A program made the position numbers and the translations under genes. A stretch of 64,000 nt of DNA from Candidatus Obscuribacterales bacterium. Its GTDB lineage: Bacteria > Cyanobacteriota > Vampirovibrionia > Obscuribacterales > Obscuribacteraceae. Within the stretch, counting starts at the first letter, position 1, and every line of letters begins with the position of its first letter. The notes below the pieces were generated by a model that did not search any database, was not told the origin of the DNA, and worked only from the letters and a program-made list of their open reading frames with translations. The stretch spans positions 310,001 to 374,000 of the forward strand of contig JAIEOQ010000005.1 of the NCBI GenBank assembly GCA_019750335.1, given 5' to 3'. Shown piece after piece: positions 57,293 through 64,000 of this stretch.

Positions 57293-58213
57293 ATGACAGC
57301 ATTAATGCGACAGATAATTAGCTGTGGACTTCTTCTGATGTTGTCCACGCATGTTTTGCCTGTCATGCCAGTCTTTGCTGAAGAAGCCCGCAATGTGTTA
57401 ACTGACTCAGAGCTTGCAACTGTTCAAGGTGAGGTCGGCATCGCTGTTCTTGATACGGCAAGAAAGAAAGAGTTTTTGCTTAATGCCGATAAACCGTTTC
57501 CTTTGCAGAGCGTTTGTAAGTTGCCAATTTCAATTGCCATCTTGTGTTTGGCTGATGATAAAAAACTGTCCATTCAAGACAAAATAACTGTACGCAAAGC
57601 GGACATTGTTCCGTATTACAGCCCGATTAAAGAAGCGATCAAAGGCGAACAGTCTGATTTTACTATTCGTGAGCTGATTACACGAGCTGTTTGCGAGAGC
57701 GATAATACGGCTTGCGATCTACTGATTAGTCGTGCCGGTGGCGCTGAAGTTATAACAAGCTTGCTTAAAAAAGCCGGTGTTAAAGGTGTGCGTATTGATC
57801 GTCCGGAAAGAATAATGCAACCCGACAGTCAGCGTATTGTCGAGTATCTTGCCGACCCTAGAGATACGGCAACGCCGGAAGGCATGGTTGATATGCTGCA
57901 AAAACTCTATAAAGGTAAGTTGCTGTCGGAGAGTTCAACTGCTTTGATCTTGGAAGATCTGTTCAAATGCAAAACCGGCGCGAATCGAATCACGGCTGGT
58001 TTGTCTGATGGTTGGACTTTAGCTCATAAGACAGGTACCGGCGCTGATGTTGCCGGTCAAAATACTGCTACTAACGATGTTGGAATTATGGTCGGTCCAA
58101 AAGGCGAAGTGATTTATATCGCTGTATTTATAAAAGGATCGCGGGCTAAGCTTGAAGCGCGCGAGGCGCTCATGGCAAAAGTGGCAGCTAAAGTAGTCGC
58201 GGGCAATTTGTAG
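57293..58213 (+). CDS. Class A beta-lactamase (subclass A2-like)
   Basis: 306 residues. Signal peptide to about FAEE (residue 30). Active-site motifs: S73-V-C-K76 (SxxK), S136-D-N138, E172 in RPERIMQPD (omega loop), and K246-T-G248. QSVCKLPI and the RPER loop are like subclass A2 enzymes of the CfxA/PER type. A serine hydrolase acting on beta-lactams in the periplasm; spectrum cannot be read from sequence. No regulator or mobile sequence is adjacent, so it is probably chromosomal. Confidence 0.93.
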   Translation: MTALMRQIISCGLLLMLSTHVLPVMPVFAEEARNVLTDSELATVQGEVGIAVLDTARKKEFLLNADKPFPLQSVCKLPISIAILCLADDKKLSIQDKITVRKADIVPYYSPIKEAIKGEQSDFTIRELITRAVCESDNTACDLLISRAGGAEVITSLLKKAGVKGVRIDRPERIMQPDSQRIVEYLADPRDTATPEGMVDMLQKLYKGKLLSESSTALILEDLFKCKTGANRITAGLSDGWTLAHKTGTGADVAGQNTATNDVGIMVGPKGEVIYIAVFIKGSRAKLEAREALMAKVAAKVVAGNL

Positions 58214-58224
58214 ATTCTGTCATC

Positions 58225-59631
58225 TTACATATATAAGCGACTGAGATCATCCAGCCGCTTGAGTCGCTCTTGTAATATCTGACTGGGCAATTCGCCGCGC
58301 TTGCTTAGTCTGTGGCTCCTAATCATGCCTTTGATTATGGTATAAGGCGTGTTGATGAGCGCGTAAGCTTGTCCGGTTCCTTGAGTGATACGTCCGGCAA
58401 ATCCTAGCCGAATGGCTGTGGTTGGGTCGTGAGGATATCCGTAAACCGCTACTGTAGCGAGTGTGGAGCTTGCTACGCCGGTTAATCCGATTAACGGACC
58501 TGATATCGATTGCTGCTGAGCAATTTGGCGATAACGATTTATATCCTTAGTTTCGCGATCCAGTGCAGCGTCTAACTTTTCTGTTCTGGCGTTGAGTATT
58601 GAAACTTTTCGCAACCAATCTTGATTCGTTTCCAGAGATAACTGCTGCTGTAGATCGTCTAGTTCGGTTGATGTCATGGAAGGGCGCTCGAACTGGATTT
58701 CTTTGGCGAGCTTTCGTCTTTGATGTTTTCGAATGGCAATGCCGGCATAGTTGCGGACGATCGGGTTGACTGTTGCCAGTGAGTTTGAGACAAGTGCGAA
58801 AATCACCGAAGAACGAGCTAAGTGAGGTTGCTCAAATGCTTTCAACGCCATTACTCCTGCGCTCATTCGTAAGAAATTTTGTAGCGCGTCTAAAGAATAA
58901 AATGTGTTTTCGCGCCAGGCTTGATCGCGTGAGTGACAGCTCCAGGTGCCAAATTCGAAGAGTAATTGTTGGCGTATCCTTTGTATCAGCTTTGTCTCTA
59001 AATCAATTATTTTGCGACGTTCGAGAGAAGGTTCTTCCTTCTCCAATTGTGCTCGTATTTCAAGAAGCCTATCTGTTTCTGCAACTATATTTTTTATGAA
59101 CGTGAGTGAACGCTTCGGAGAGTGACCCTTTTCTCTTTCTTTCAACATTATCCAAGTATTTTGTGCCAGCTCTAGAGAAGATGCGGAGCCGCTGAGCGCG
59201 TTTCCGGTAATGCCGCAGACCAAAGCGTTCTTCAGTTCGTTTCTGGAAATGTTGGCTGGATTATTGAGACCCCGTGCTTGTTGTTTTAGATCGATAAGAG
59301 TTGCGGCAAAAGTGAGAGATGTTCCTGCTTCTCTGCCGATGGGATAACTTAGCCCGCGCCATTTTTGGTGGCGATTAGCCTCCAAGTGAAAGTGCAAATT
59401 GAATTTTGCCATCTTAACCAGTTCGATAAATATGGCTCTGTCTGTTGCAGCAACTCTTTCTGTGAGGGTCAACACGGACCCGCTTGGGATGGCATTGAAA
59501 TCGTTTGCATATGCTGCGGTTTGTCTTGTCAGGCTCAAAATCATTAACAGACATAAGGCCATGAACCGCTGCTTGCGGCTATTCGGGCGAATGACATCTG
59601 TTGCTGGGGATTTTGACATGCCTGGCATCAT
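58225..59631 (-). CDS. Exported helical protein of unknown function
   Basis: 468 residues from ATG 59631; the frame is open to a TTG at 59655 and other ATGs follow (59628, 59619), so the start is uncertain. A hydrophobic signal-like segment lies near residues 24-42 (MALCLLMILSL, then AYAND). The rest is helical with a coiled-coil region (about 170-225) and two further hydrophobic stretches (about 285-305 and 390-415), so it may be membrane associated. No family recognised. Divergent from the next gene across an inverted repeat. Confidence 0.65.
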   Translation of the reverse strand: MMPGMSKSPATDVIRPNSRKQRFMALCLLMILSLTRQTAAYANDFNAIPSGSVLTLTERVAATDRAIFIELVKMAKFNLHFHLEANRHQKWRGLSYPIGREAGTSLTFAATLIDLKQQARGLNNPANISRNELKNALVCGITGNALSGSASSLELAQNTWIMLKEREKGHSPKRSLTFIKNIVAETDRLLEIRAQLEKEEPSLERRKIIDLETKLIQRIRQQLLFEFGTWSCHSRDQAWRENTFYSLDALQNFLRMSAGVMALKAFEQPHLARSSVIFALVSNSLATVNPIVRNYAGIAIRKHQRRKLAKEIQFERPSMTSTELDDLQQQLSLETNQDWLRKVSILNARTEKLDAALDRETKDINRYRQIAQQQSISGPLIGLTGVASSTLATVAVYGYPHDPTTAIRLGFAGRITQGTGQAYALINTPYTIIKGMIRSHRLSKRGELPSQILQERLKRLDDLSRLYM

Positions 59632-59670
59632 ACTACTACGGGATGATTGAACCAATCCTATAGTAGTATG
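59629..59670. promoter_or_regulatory. Inverted repeat between divergent genes
   Basis: CATACTACTA (59629-59638) and TAGTAGTATG (59661-59670) are perfect 10-base arms around a 22-base spacer, lying over the 5' ends of the two divergent exported-protein genes. A likely shared regulatory site. Confidence 0.5.
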
Positions 59671-59703
59671 GTGCAGTTTCAGTTAACCAAGGATGCCAGA
59701 AAA

Positions 59704-60399
59704 ATGAACTATCGAGCCCAATCAAAAATACTGGCTGGAATGCCTACATTTTCTATTTTGCTAATGGCGTTGATTGCTCTCATGCTATTTTCAAGAGCAG
59801 ATGCGGCTCCTGGTGATCTTGCTAGTGGTGATAGTTCGTCTTCAGCCACTCTAAAAGGTACTGTTGTTGAAGTGGGCACAGCCTTGAACAATCTTCGCGA
59901 TGCTCGCCTGTCCATCGGCAGAGTGAGGAAGGCTACCGCAAATTTATATGATGAAGTAACCAGGCAGCAAGTGTCGATGAATTCCAGCCCTAACGTAGTT
60001 GGAACAATGGTAATCATGACTTCGACGCCGAGATTCTCGGGACAGTTCTTGCCGGCTCGAAAAAAATGGATAAATGCTTCTATGGCTGAAATCGGGCCGA
60101 TTATCAATCTGTTTAAAGAAGATGTTGATGCTGCCATCGAAAGTGATCGGCAGGCTGATGTAAGCGCTGCTACACACGAGGCCCTTAGTCCATTGCAAAA
60201 TGATGCTTTCGAGACGGTGAAGATATCTTTTGGCTTATACAAACAACTTGAGAGTCTTACCTCTGGTCCTCTCTATGATAATGGCGCAATTGCAACCGAA
60301 GTAAAGAAGTTGGACAATCAAATGAAGCAACTTGATCGCTCCTTAAAAAAAGGAATAAGCATTTTGCAAAAAGATGCGAAAAAGTCTAAGCACTCATAG
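59704..60399 (+). CDS. Exported helical protein of unknown function
   Basis: 231 residues from ATG 59704, 10 bases after AAGGA; an in-frame start at 59647 lies inside the inverted repeat. Signal peptide or anchor at 10-35 (cleavage near ADA-AP). The mature part is mostly helical, with a C-terminal coiled-coil-like segment (VKKLDNQMKQLDRSLKKGISILQK). No family recognised. It converges on the large adhesin-like gene, with 2 bases between stops. Confidence 0.65.
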   Translation: MNYRAQSKILAGMPTFSILLMALIALMLFSRADAAPGDLASGDSSSSATLKGTVVEVGTALNNLRDARLSIGRVRKATANLYDEVTRQQVSMNSSPNVVGTMVIMTSTPRFSGQFLPARKKWINASMAEIGPIINLFKEDVDAAIESDRQADVSAATHEALSPLQNDAFETVKISFGLYKQLESLTSGPLYDNGAIATEVKKLDNQMKQLDRSLKKGISILQKDAKKSKHS

Positions 60400-60401
60400 G
60401 G

Positions 60402-63400
60402 CTATGGCTTAGTTTTGTACGGTGTTTTATAGCCACCCAGGTCTGACAAAATGGCCGCGTTCTTCAGAACTTTGTGTGCTGCTTTGACTTGTTCCGAATT
60501 GTTCGATTTGAGCATGTCGCGAACAACTTGTACATTGCACATGCCGCCAGTGAGGGTAAAGTCGGCGATATAAGCTTTGATGCCTTGTCCCATATCTCTT
60601 TCGGTTACGTTGCGCGTGCCGATATTTTTACCGGGGTTCAATGTATCGAAGCTGCCTTTGCTGTCGCGAGTGAGCAATATTTGTTTGCCTGGAGCTAAGG
60701 TCAGCTCTTTGTTGTTGACGCGCAATTTTACCGGATCGTTCATGCTGTCGTGCATATCATAAACAGCGGAGTCGTTGCCTGTTTCCATGACAAAGACTAC
60801 GGCACCCTTCGGAATGGTGACGATGCCTTCTTGTGTTTGTACTTGAATGTTGCTTGTCGGCATGAACAAAACATCGCCTTTGTTCAGGTCGAAGAAATTG
60901 CCGCTAGTTTTTGGTCCGAATACAATTCCTTGAAGTGCCAGAGCCTCCAGCTGATCTTTAGTGAAGTTACCGGCGGAGAACAATGCTTGTCCGTTGGCGG
61001 CCATTTGCTCGACTTGCACATTGCCTTGCAAAGGAAACTCAAGGTTATATACCGTTGTTGCTGGCGTGTAATCGGTAGCAAGACGTGTACCGATTTGTTC
61101 GTTGAATTGAGCTAGCGCTGCTTGTTGCTGTTGTGAAAGACTTTCAAGTTGCAATAGAGACAAGAATGCGGCAAGCGTTGAATTTGTTGTAGTGGACGAT
61201 GAACCGGATCCAGATGGTGACGGTGTTGGTGGTATTGGTGCCGTTCCGGCAATCTGAATCAAGCTTCCGCTTATTCCGCCGGTTTGTTGAATGGAAATGT
61301 TGTCCAAAGTATAAGTAGTTATTGGTGAGGCAACTGTGGAAAACGGAGCCTGTATCGCCAGTGTGGTTGGATCTAAACTGCCAAAGTTGATTGTGTCTCC
61401 GGTAATAGAACCACTGCCGGTAAGGTCGATTGTCAACGAAGTGCCGCTGTTGAAACCGATAATACTTGAGTTATTGGTGTTCGAGGCTTGAATTACTCCG
61501 TTATTTACGACTGTAAGCGGATCGTTTCCGCTTACAGTCGTAAATTGTACTTGTCCGCCGCTGGCGTTCGTGCTGGAAGCATTGATCATTGCATTGTTTG
61601 TTATGGTGCCCGAGGATTTCAAATCGATCCTGGCACCACTACTATTTGCAGAGAGATTCTGAGCAATCGTAATATCTCCGGAGTTAGCCAAACTGAATGC
61701 GCTTTGAACAGATGAAGCATTGAGAGTGATCGTATCGCCTGTTGTATCTTGCAAATAGGCTGAGGCTGCCGTCACATCCAATGTGAGCGCTCCAGGTGTT
61801 GATCCTCTTTCAATTGTTAGTGGCGTGGTGCCAGTAGTGCTGATACTGCCACTGGCAGTCAAGGATATTATCGGGCTTCTTATAGCAGCTGTTGCTACCG
61901 CTGCTCCGATGCTGGGTGCATTTAGGGTAAAGGATGTAGTGCCAACCGAGGGGTTGCTGCTATTGGCTAAGATAACTGCGGTAGAAGTGCTATCGCCTAT
62001 ATTGACTATGGCGCCGCTGACAAACAAGCTCAAGTTAGCGCTTGGGTTACCAATTCGCAATGCAGAGCTTCCAGCGCTATTGCCGGCAATGTTACCAGTA
62101 GTGGAAGTTAAAGAAACAATTGGGCTGACTATGGCATTGTTTCCTGGCGTGCTAGCTAATATGTTGCCGACAGTATTTAAAGTGAAAGATGTAGTGCCAG
62201 TTAAGGCGCTGGTGCTGTTGGCGAGGGTAACGGCTTCAGTAATTGTGTCATTTAAATTAACGATATTGCCGCTGGCATATAAATTCAATCCTGCGCCGCC
62301 ACCAATTTTGAGGGCGTTTGAGGCGCTAGAATTACCGCCAATGTTTCCACCGGTTGCTGTCAGCGAAATAATTGGGCTGCTTACAGCAACATTGGCCGGT
62401 GTGCTCGTCAATATATTGCCGTTGGTTGCTAATGTGAATGAGGTTATAGCCAGTAATACACCGCTGCCGTTGGACAGAGTTACGGCTTCAGAATTGGGAT
62501 CGACTAAATTGACGGTATTGCCGTTTGCATACAAAGACAATCCGGATGTGCCACCACTATTGATGCGCAAGGCGTTTGTCGCTGCGGCATTGCCGCCGAT
62601 ATTTCCAGTTGTGGAAGTCAGTGAAATGATCGGGCTGGCAATGGCCGTGTTCCCGGCTGTTGCTGCCAGTATGTTGCCCTGAGCATTTAAAGCAAAAGAT
62701 GTTGAGCCGATTAATGCGCTGCTGCCGTTAGCTAGAGTGACGTCTCCGCCTGTGGAATTTCTTAAATTAACAACGGCGCCTCTTGCGTATAGAGTCATGG
62801 CCGAACCATTATTGTTGACCAGCAACGGAGTCGAGGCGCTGGAATTTCCTCCGATGTTTCCATTTGTGCTGGTAAGCGAAACTAGGGGACTTCGAACCTG
62901 AGGAGTGGCATAAATAGCTGAGCCGTTTTGGAAATAAGAATTGAGGGCTGTAGCTAGATTGCTAGCAGTGGTTAATGAACCGCCGGTATTGTTGGCCAGA
63001 ACAAAAGTTGTGCCGCTGCCAGAATGCGTAAATGTCAGCGTTCCACCGCTAGGTACCGTGGTTGAGAAAACGTAGGTATATGTCTGTCCACCGATCACAA
63101 CACTAATCGTGCCCGCAGAATTAGAGAATGGATTGTTGCCAAAAACTTGATTCGTCGTTCCATCGTAACTTGTAAAAATAAAGTTGGTGCCTGCCGGTGC
63201 CGTGATTGAAGCTCCGCCGATTATGTTTCCGACCGCACTCAAAGTAAAAGAAGAGCTGCCCGAAAGAGCACTACTGCCGATTAAAGTTACAGCTTCCGAA
63301 TTGGCATCGCTTATATTAACGATAGTGCCGCTGGCAAATAAGGACAAACCGGATGTACCACCGCTGTTAACTAGCAAAGAGCTTGAGGCGCTGGAATCAG

Positions 63401-64000
63401 CACCAATTCTTCCTGTCGACGTTAACAAAATGACCGGACTGGTAATCGCCGTGTTGCCGGTTGTGCTAGCTTTTATGCTGCCTGCTGTAGTTAAAGAAAA
63501 TGATGCGGTGCCATGTAATGGACTGCTGCTATTAGCTAAAGTCACTGTTTCTGAGTTGGTATCGCTTAAATTGACAAAGTTACCACTGGCAAATAAATTG
63601 AGCCCGGCTAAGCTGCCACTGTTGACCAATACCGCGCTGCCGGCGCTTGTACCATCAGAAGTTATATTGCCGCTAGTTGCCGTCAAGCTTAACGTAGGTG
63701 CCTGATAAGCTGCCGTGCCGAAAATGTTGCCAGTGCTGGCGGTTACATTCAATATGTTACTTGCGCTGAGCACGTTACGGTTTTCCACTGACGGCGCTGA
63801 AAGGGTCAATGTTTTATCTGAAGTTAGCGTTCCGCTAGCACTTACCAGTAATGCCGCTCCTGGTGGAGACGACACTGTGGAAGTAATGTTCATTGTGCCA
63901 ACAGAATTATTGCTGTTAGTGAAGCTTGTCGTACCAGCAATCAATACTTGCGTGGTCGTGCTGCTGTTAGTCAGATTGACGGTGATAGCCGGACTGCTGT
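60402..64000 (-). CDS. Giant repetitive surface protein with FecR-like C-terminus (5' end outside window)
   Basis: Open over the whole 3.6 kb to the right edge; the first codons lie beyond 64000, so at least 1,199 residues. About seven units of 80-85 residues contain 'SPIISLTSTTGNIGGN...LxxNSGG...LSLYASGNIVNLxDxNSEAVTLANSSSALxGTTSFTL', a beta-helix-like pattern of filamentous-haemagglutinin-type adhesins. One unit has an insertion of about 80 residues (ITAPAGTNFIF to ATPQVRS). The C-terminal 250 residues include a PTPSPSGSGSSS linker and a FecR-type domain (DLNKGDVLFMPTSNIQVQTQEGIVTIPKGAVVFV). Probably secreted or surface-exposed. Confidence 0.85.
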   Translation of the reverse strand, partial: SSPAITVNLTNSSTTTQVLIAGTTSFTNSNNSVGTMNITSTVSSPPGAALLVSASGTLTSDKTLTLSAPSVENRNVLSASNILNVTASTGNIFGTAAYQAPTLSLTATSGNITSDGTSAGSAVLVNSGSLAGLNLFASGNFVNLSDTNSETVTLANSSSPLHGTASFSLTTAGSIKASTTGNTAITSPVILLTSTGRIGADSSASSSLLVNSGGTSGLSLFASGTIVNISDANSEAVTLIGSSALSGSSSFTLSAVGNIIGGASITAPAGTNFIFTSYDGTTNQVFGNNPFSNSAGTISVVIGGQTYTYVFSTTVPSGGTLTFTHSGSGTTFVLANNTGGSLTTASNLATALNSYFQNGSAIYATPQVRSPLVSLTSTNGNIGGNSSASTPLLVNNNGSAMTLYARGAVVNLRNSTGGDVTLANGSSALIGSTSFALNAQGNILAATAGNTAIASPIISLTSTTGNIGGNAAATNALRINSGGTSGLSLYANGNTVNLVDPNSEAVTLSNGSGVLLAITSFTLATNGNILTSTPANVAVSSPIISLTATGGNIGGNSSASNALKIGGGAGLNLYASGNIVNLNDTITEAVTLANSTSALTGTTSFTLNTVGNILASTPGNNAIVSPIVSLTSTTGNIAGNSAGSSALRIGNPSANLSLFVSGAIVNIGDSTSTAVILANSSNPSVGTTSFTLNAPSIGAAVATAAIRSPIISLTASGSISTTGTTPLTIERGSTPGALTLDVTAASAYLQDTTGDTITLNASSVQSAFSLANSGDITIAQNLSANSSGARIDLKSSGTITNNAMINASSTNASGGQVQFTTVSGNDPLTVVNNGVIQASNTNNSSIIGFNSGTSLTIDLTGSGSITGDTINFGSLDPTTLAIQAPFSTVASPITTYTLDNISIQQTGGISGSLIQIAGTAPIPPTPSPSGSGSSSTTTNSTLAAFLSLLQLESLSQQQQAALAQFNEQIGTRLATDYTPATTVYNLEFPLQGNVQVEQMAANGQALFSAGNFTKDQLEALALQGIVFGPKTSGNFFDLNKGDVLFMPTSNIQVQTQEGIVTIPKGAVVFVMETGNDSAVYDMHDSMNDPVKLRVNNKELTLAPGKQILLTRDSKGSFDTLNPGKNIGTRNVTERDMGQGIKAYIADFTLTGGMCNVQVVRDMLKSNNSEQVKAAHKVLKNAAILSDLGGYKTPYKTKP
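61800..63760 (-). repeat. Tandem ~250-bp coding repeats of the adhesin-like gene
   Basis: About seven diverged units of roughly 245-260 bases, recognisable in DNA by recurring blocks such as GTGAAAGATGTAGTGCCA-like and GCCGCTGGCATATAAA-like stretches. Unit boundaries are approximate; one unit is enlarged around 62900-63200. Confidence 0.7.

Noticed and set aside
61783..62682. Plus-strand open frame of 299 codons
   Set aside because: Antisense to the adhesin repeats; its apparent repeats are a by-product of the repeated coding strand.

Overview
The window looks like chromosome from a diderm bacterium of moderate GC. It carries a tripartite RND efflux system with an outer-membrane channel, a class A beta-lactamase with a signal peptide, a one-piece tmRNA, WG-repeat and TPR proteins, and a very large repetitive surface protein with a FecR-like C-terminal part. 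This mixture, plus many small exported proteins of no clear family, reminds me of Melainabacteria/Obscuribacterales-type genomes (non-photosynthetic relatives of Cyanobacteria). That assignment is an impression, not a demonstration.

Region 1 (1-13.7 kb) is a dense cluster of small stress-type genes around one ECF sigma factor (5584-6255). It holds CsbD, lmo0937-family, GlsB/YeaQ and DUF6328 membrane proteins, two YflT-like glycine-rich membrane proteins, two ferritin-like proteins, a hemerythrin-like protein and several exported proteins. Reading the intergenic DNA on both strands, I find a recurrent two-block promoter, GGAAC(A/T/C), 15-17 (nearly always 16) bases, GTC, in front of most transcription units here. 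This is the expected shape of an ECF promoter, so the block looks like a self-contained sigma-factor regulon. A matching site also lies about 160 bp upstream of tmRNA.

Region 2 (13.8-17.6 kb) is ordinary: prmA, a TPR protein coupled to it, a one-TM alanine/glutamine-rich protein, and ssrA (tmRNA, 17214-17597).

Region 3 (17581-39747) is a 22 kb integrated element inserted in the 3' end of ssrA. It is bounded by a 40-bp direct repeat (39/40 identical) and carries a tyrosine integrase, an excisionase-like protein and a HUH-type replication initiator. The rest is almost wholly defence or toxin-antitoxin cargo: an Mrr-like nuclease, several PD-(D/E)XK proteins, and an operon of a beta-flower protein, a PD-(D/E)XK nuclease and a catalytically degenerate DnaB-like protein, divergent from an XRE repressor with paired operators. 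Further on are an ApeA-like HEPN protein, a DUF5677-like protein, HipBA with an operator array and a C-terminally extended HipA, and a ~1,600-residue Avs-like STAND NTPase with an N-terminal Cap4-like nuclease, translationally coupled to an unknown 279-residue partner.

Region 4 (39.7-47.2 kb) starts with what is probably the original ssrA terminator. An RND efflux operon (MFP lipoprotein, HAE1 permease, OEP channel) follows, with a GC-rich VirB10-like exported protein coupled to it. It ends in a degenerate copy of the island's left end, next to a HigBA-type toxin-antitoxin pair.

Region 5 (48-64 kb) returns to chromosomal-type genes: WG-repeat protein, CreD, cupin, two SDR proteins (the second fused in frame to a nucleoside deaminase), LRV-repeat protein, nitronate monooxygenase, ArsR regulator coupled to a double AHSA1/SRPBCC protein, class A beta-lactamase, two unknown exported proteins, and a huge repetitive adhesin-like protein that runs off the right edge.
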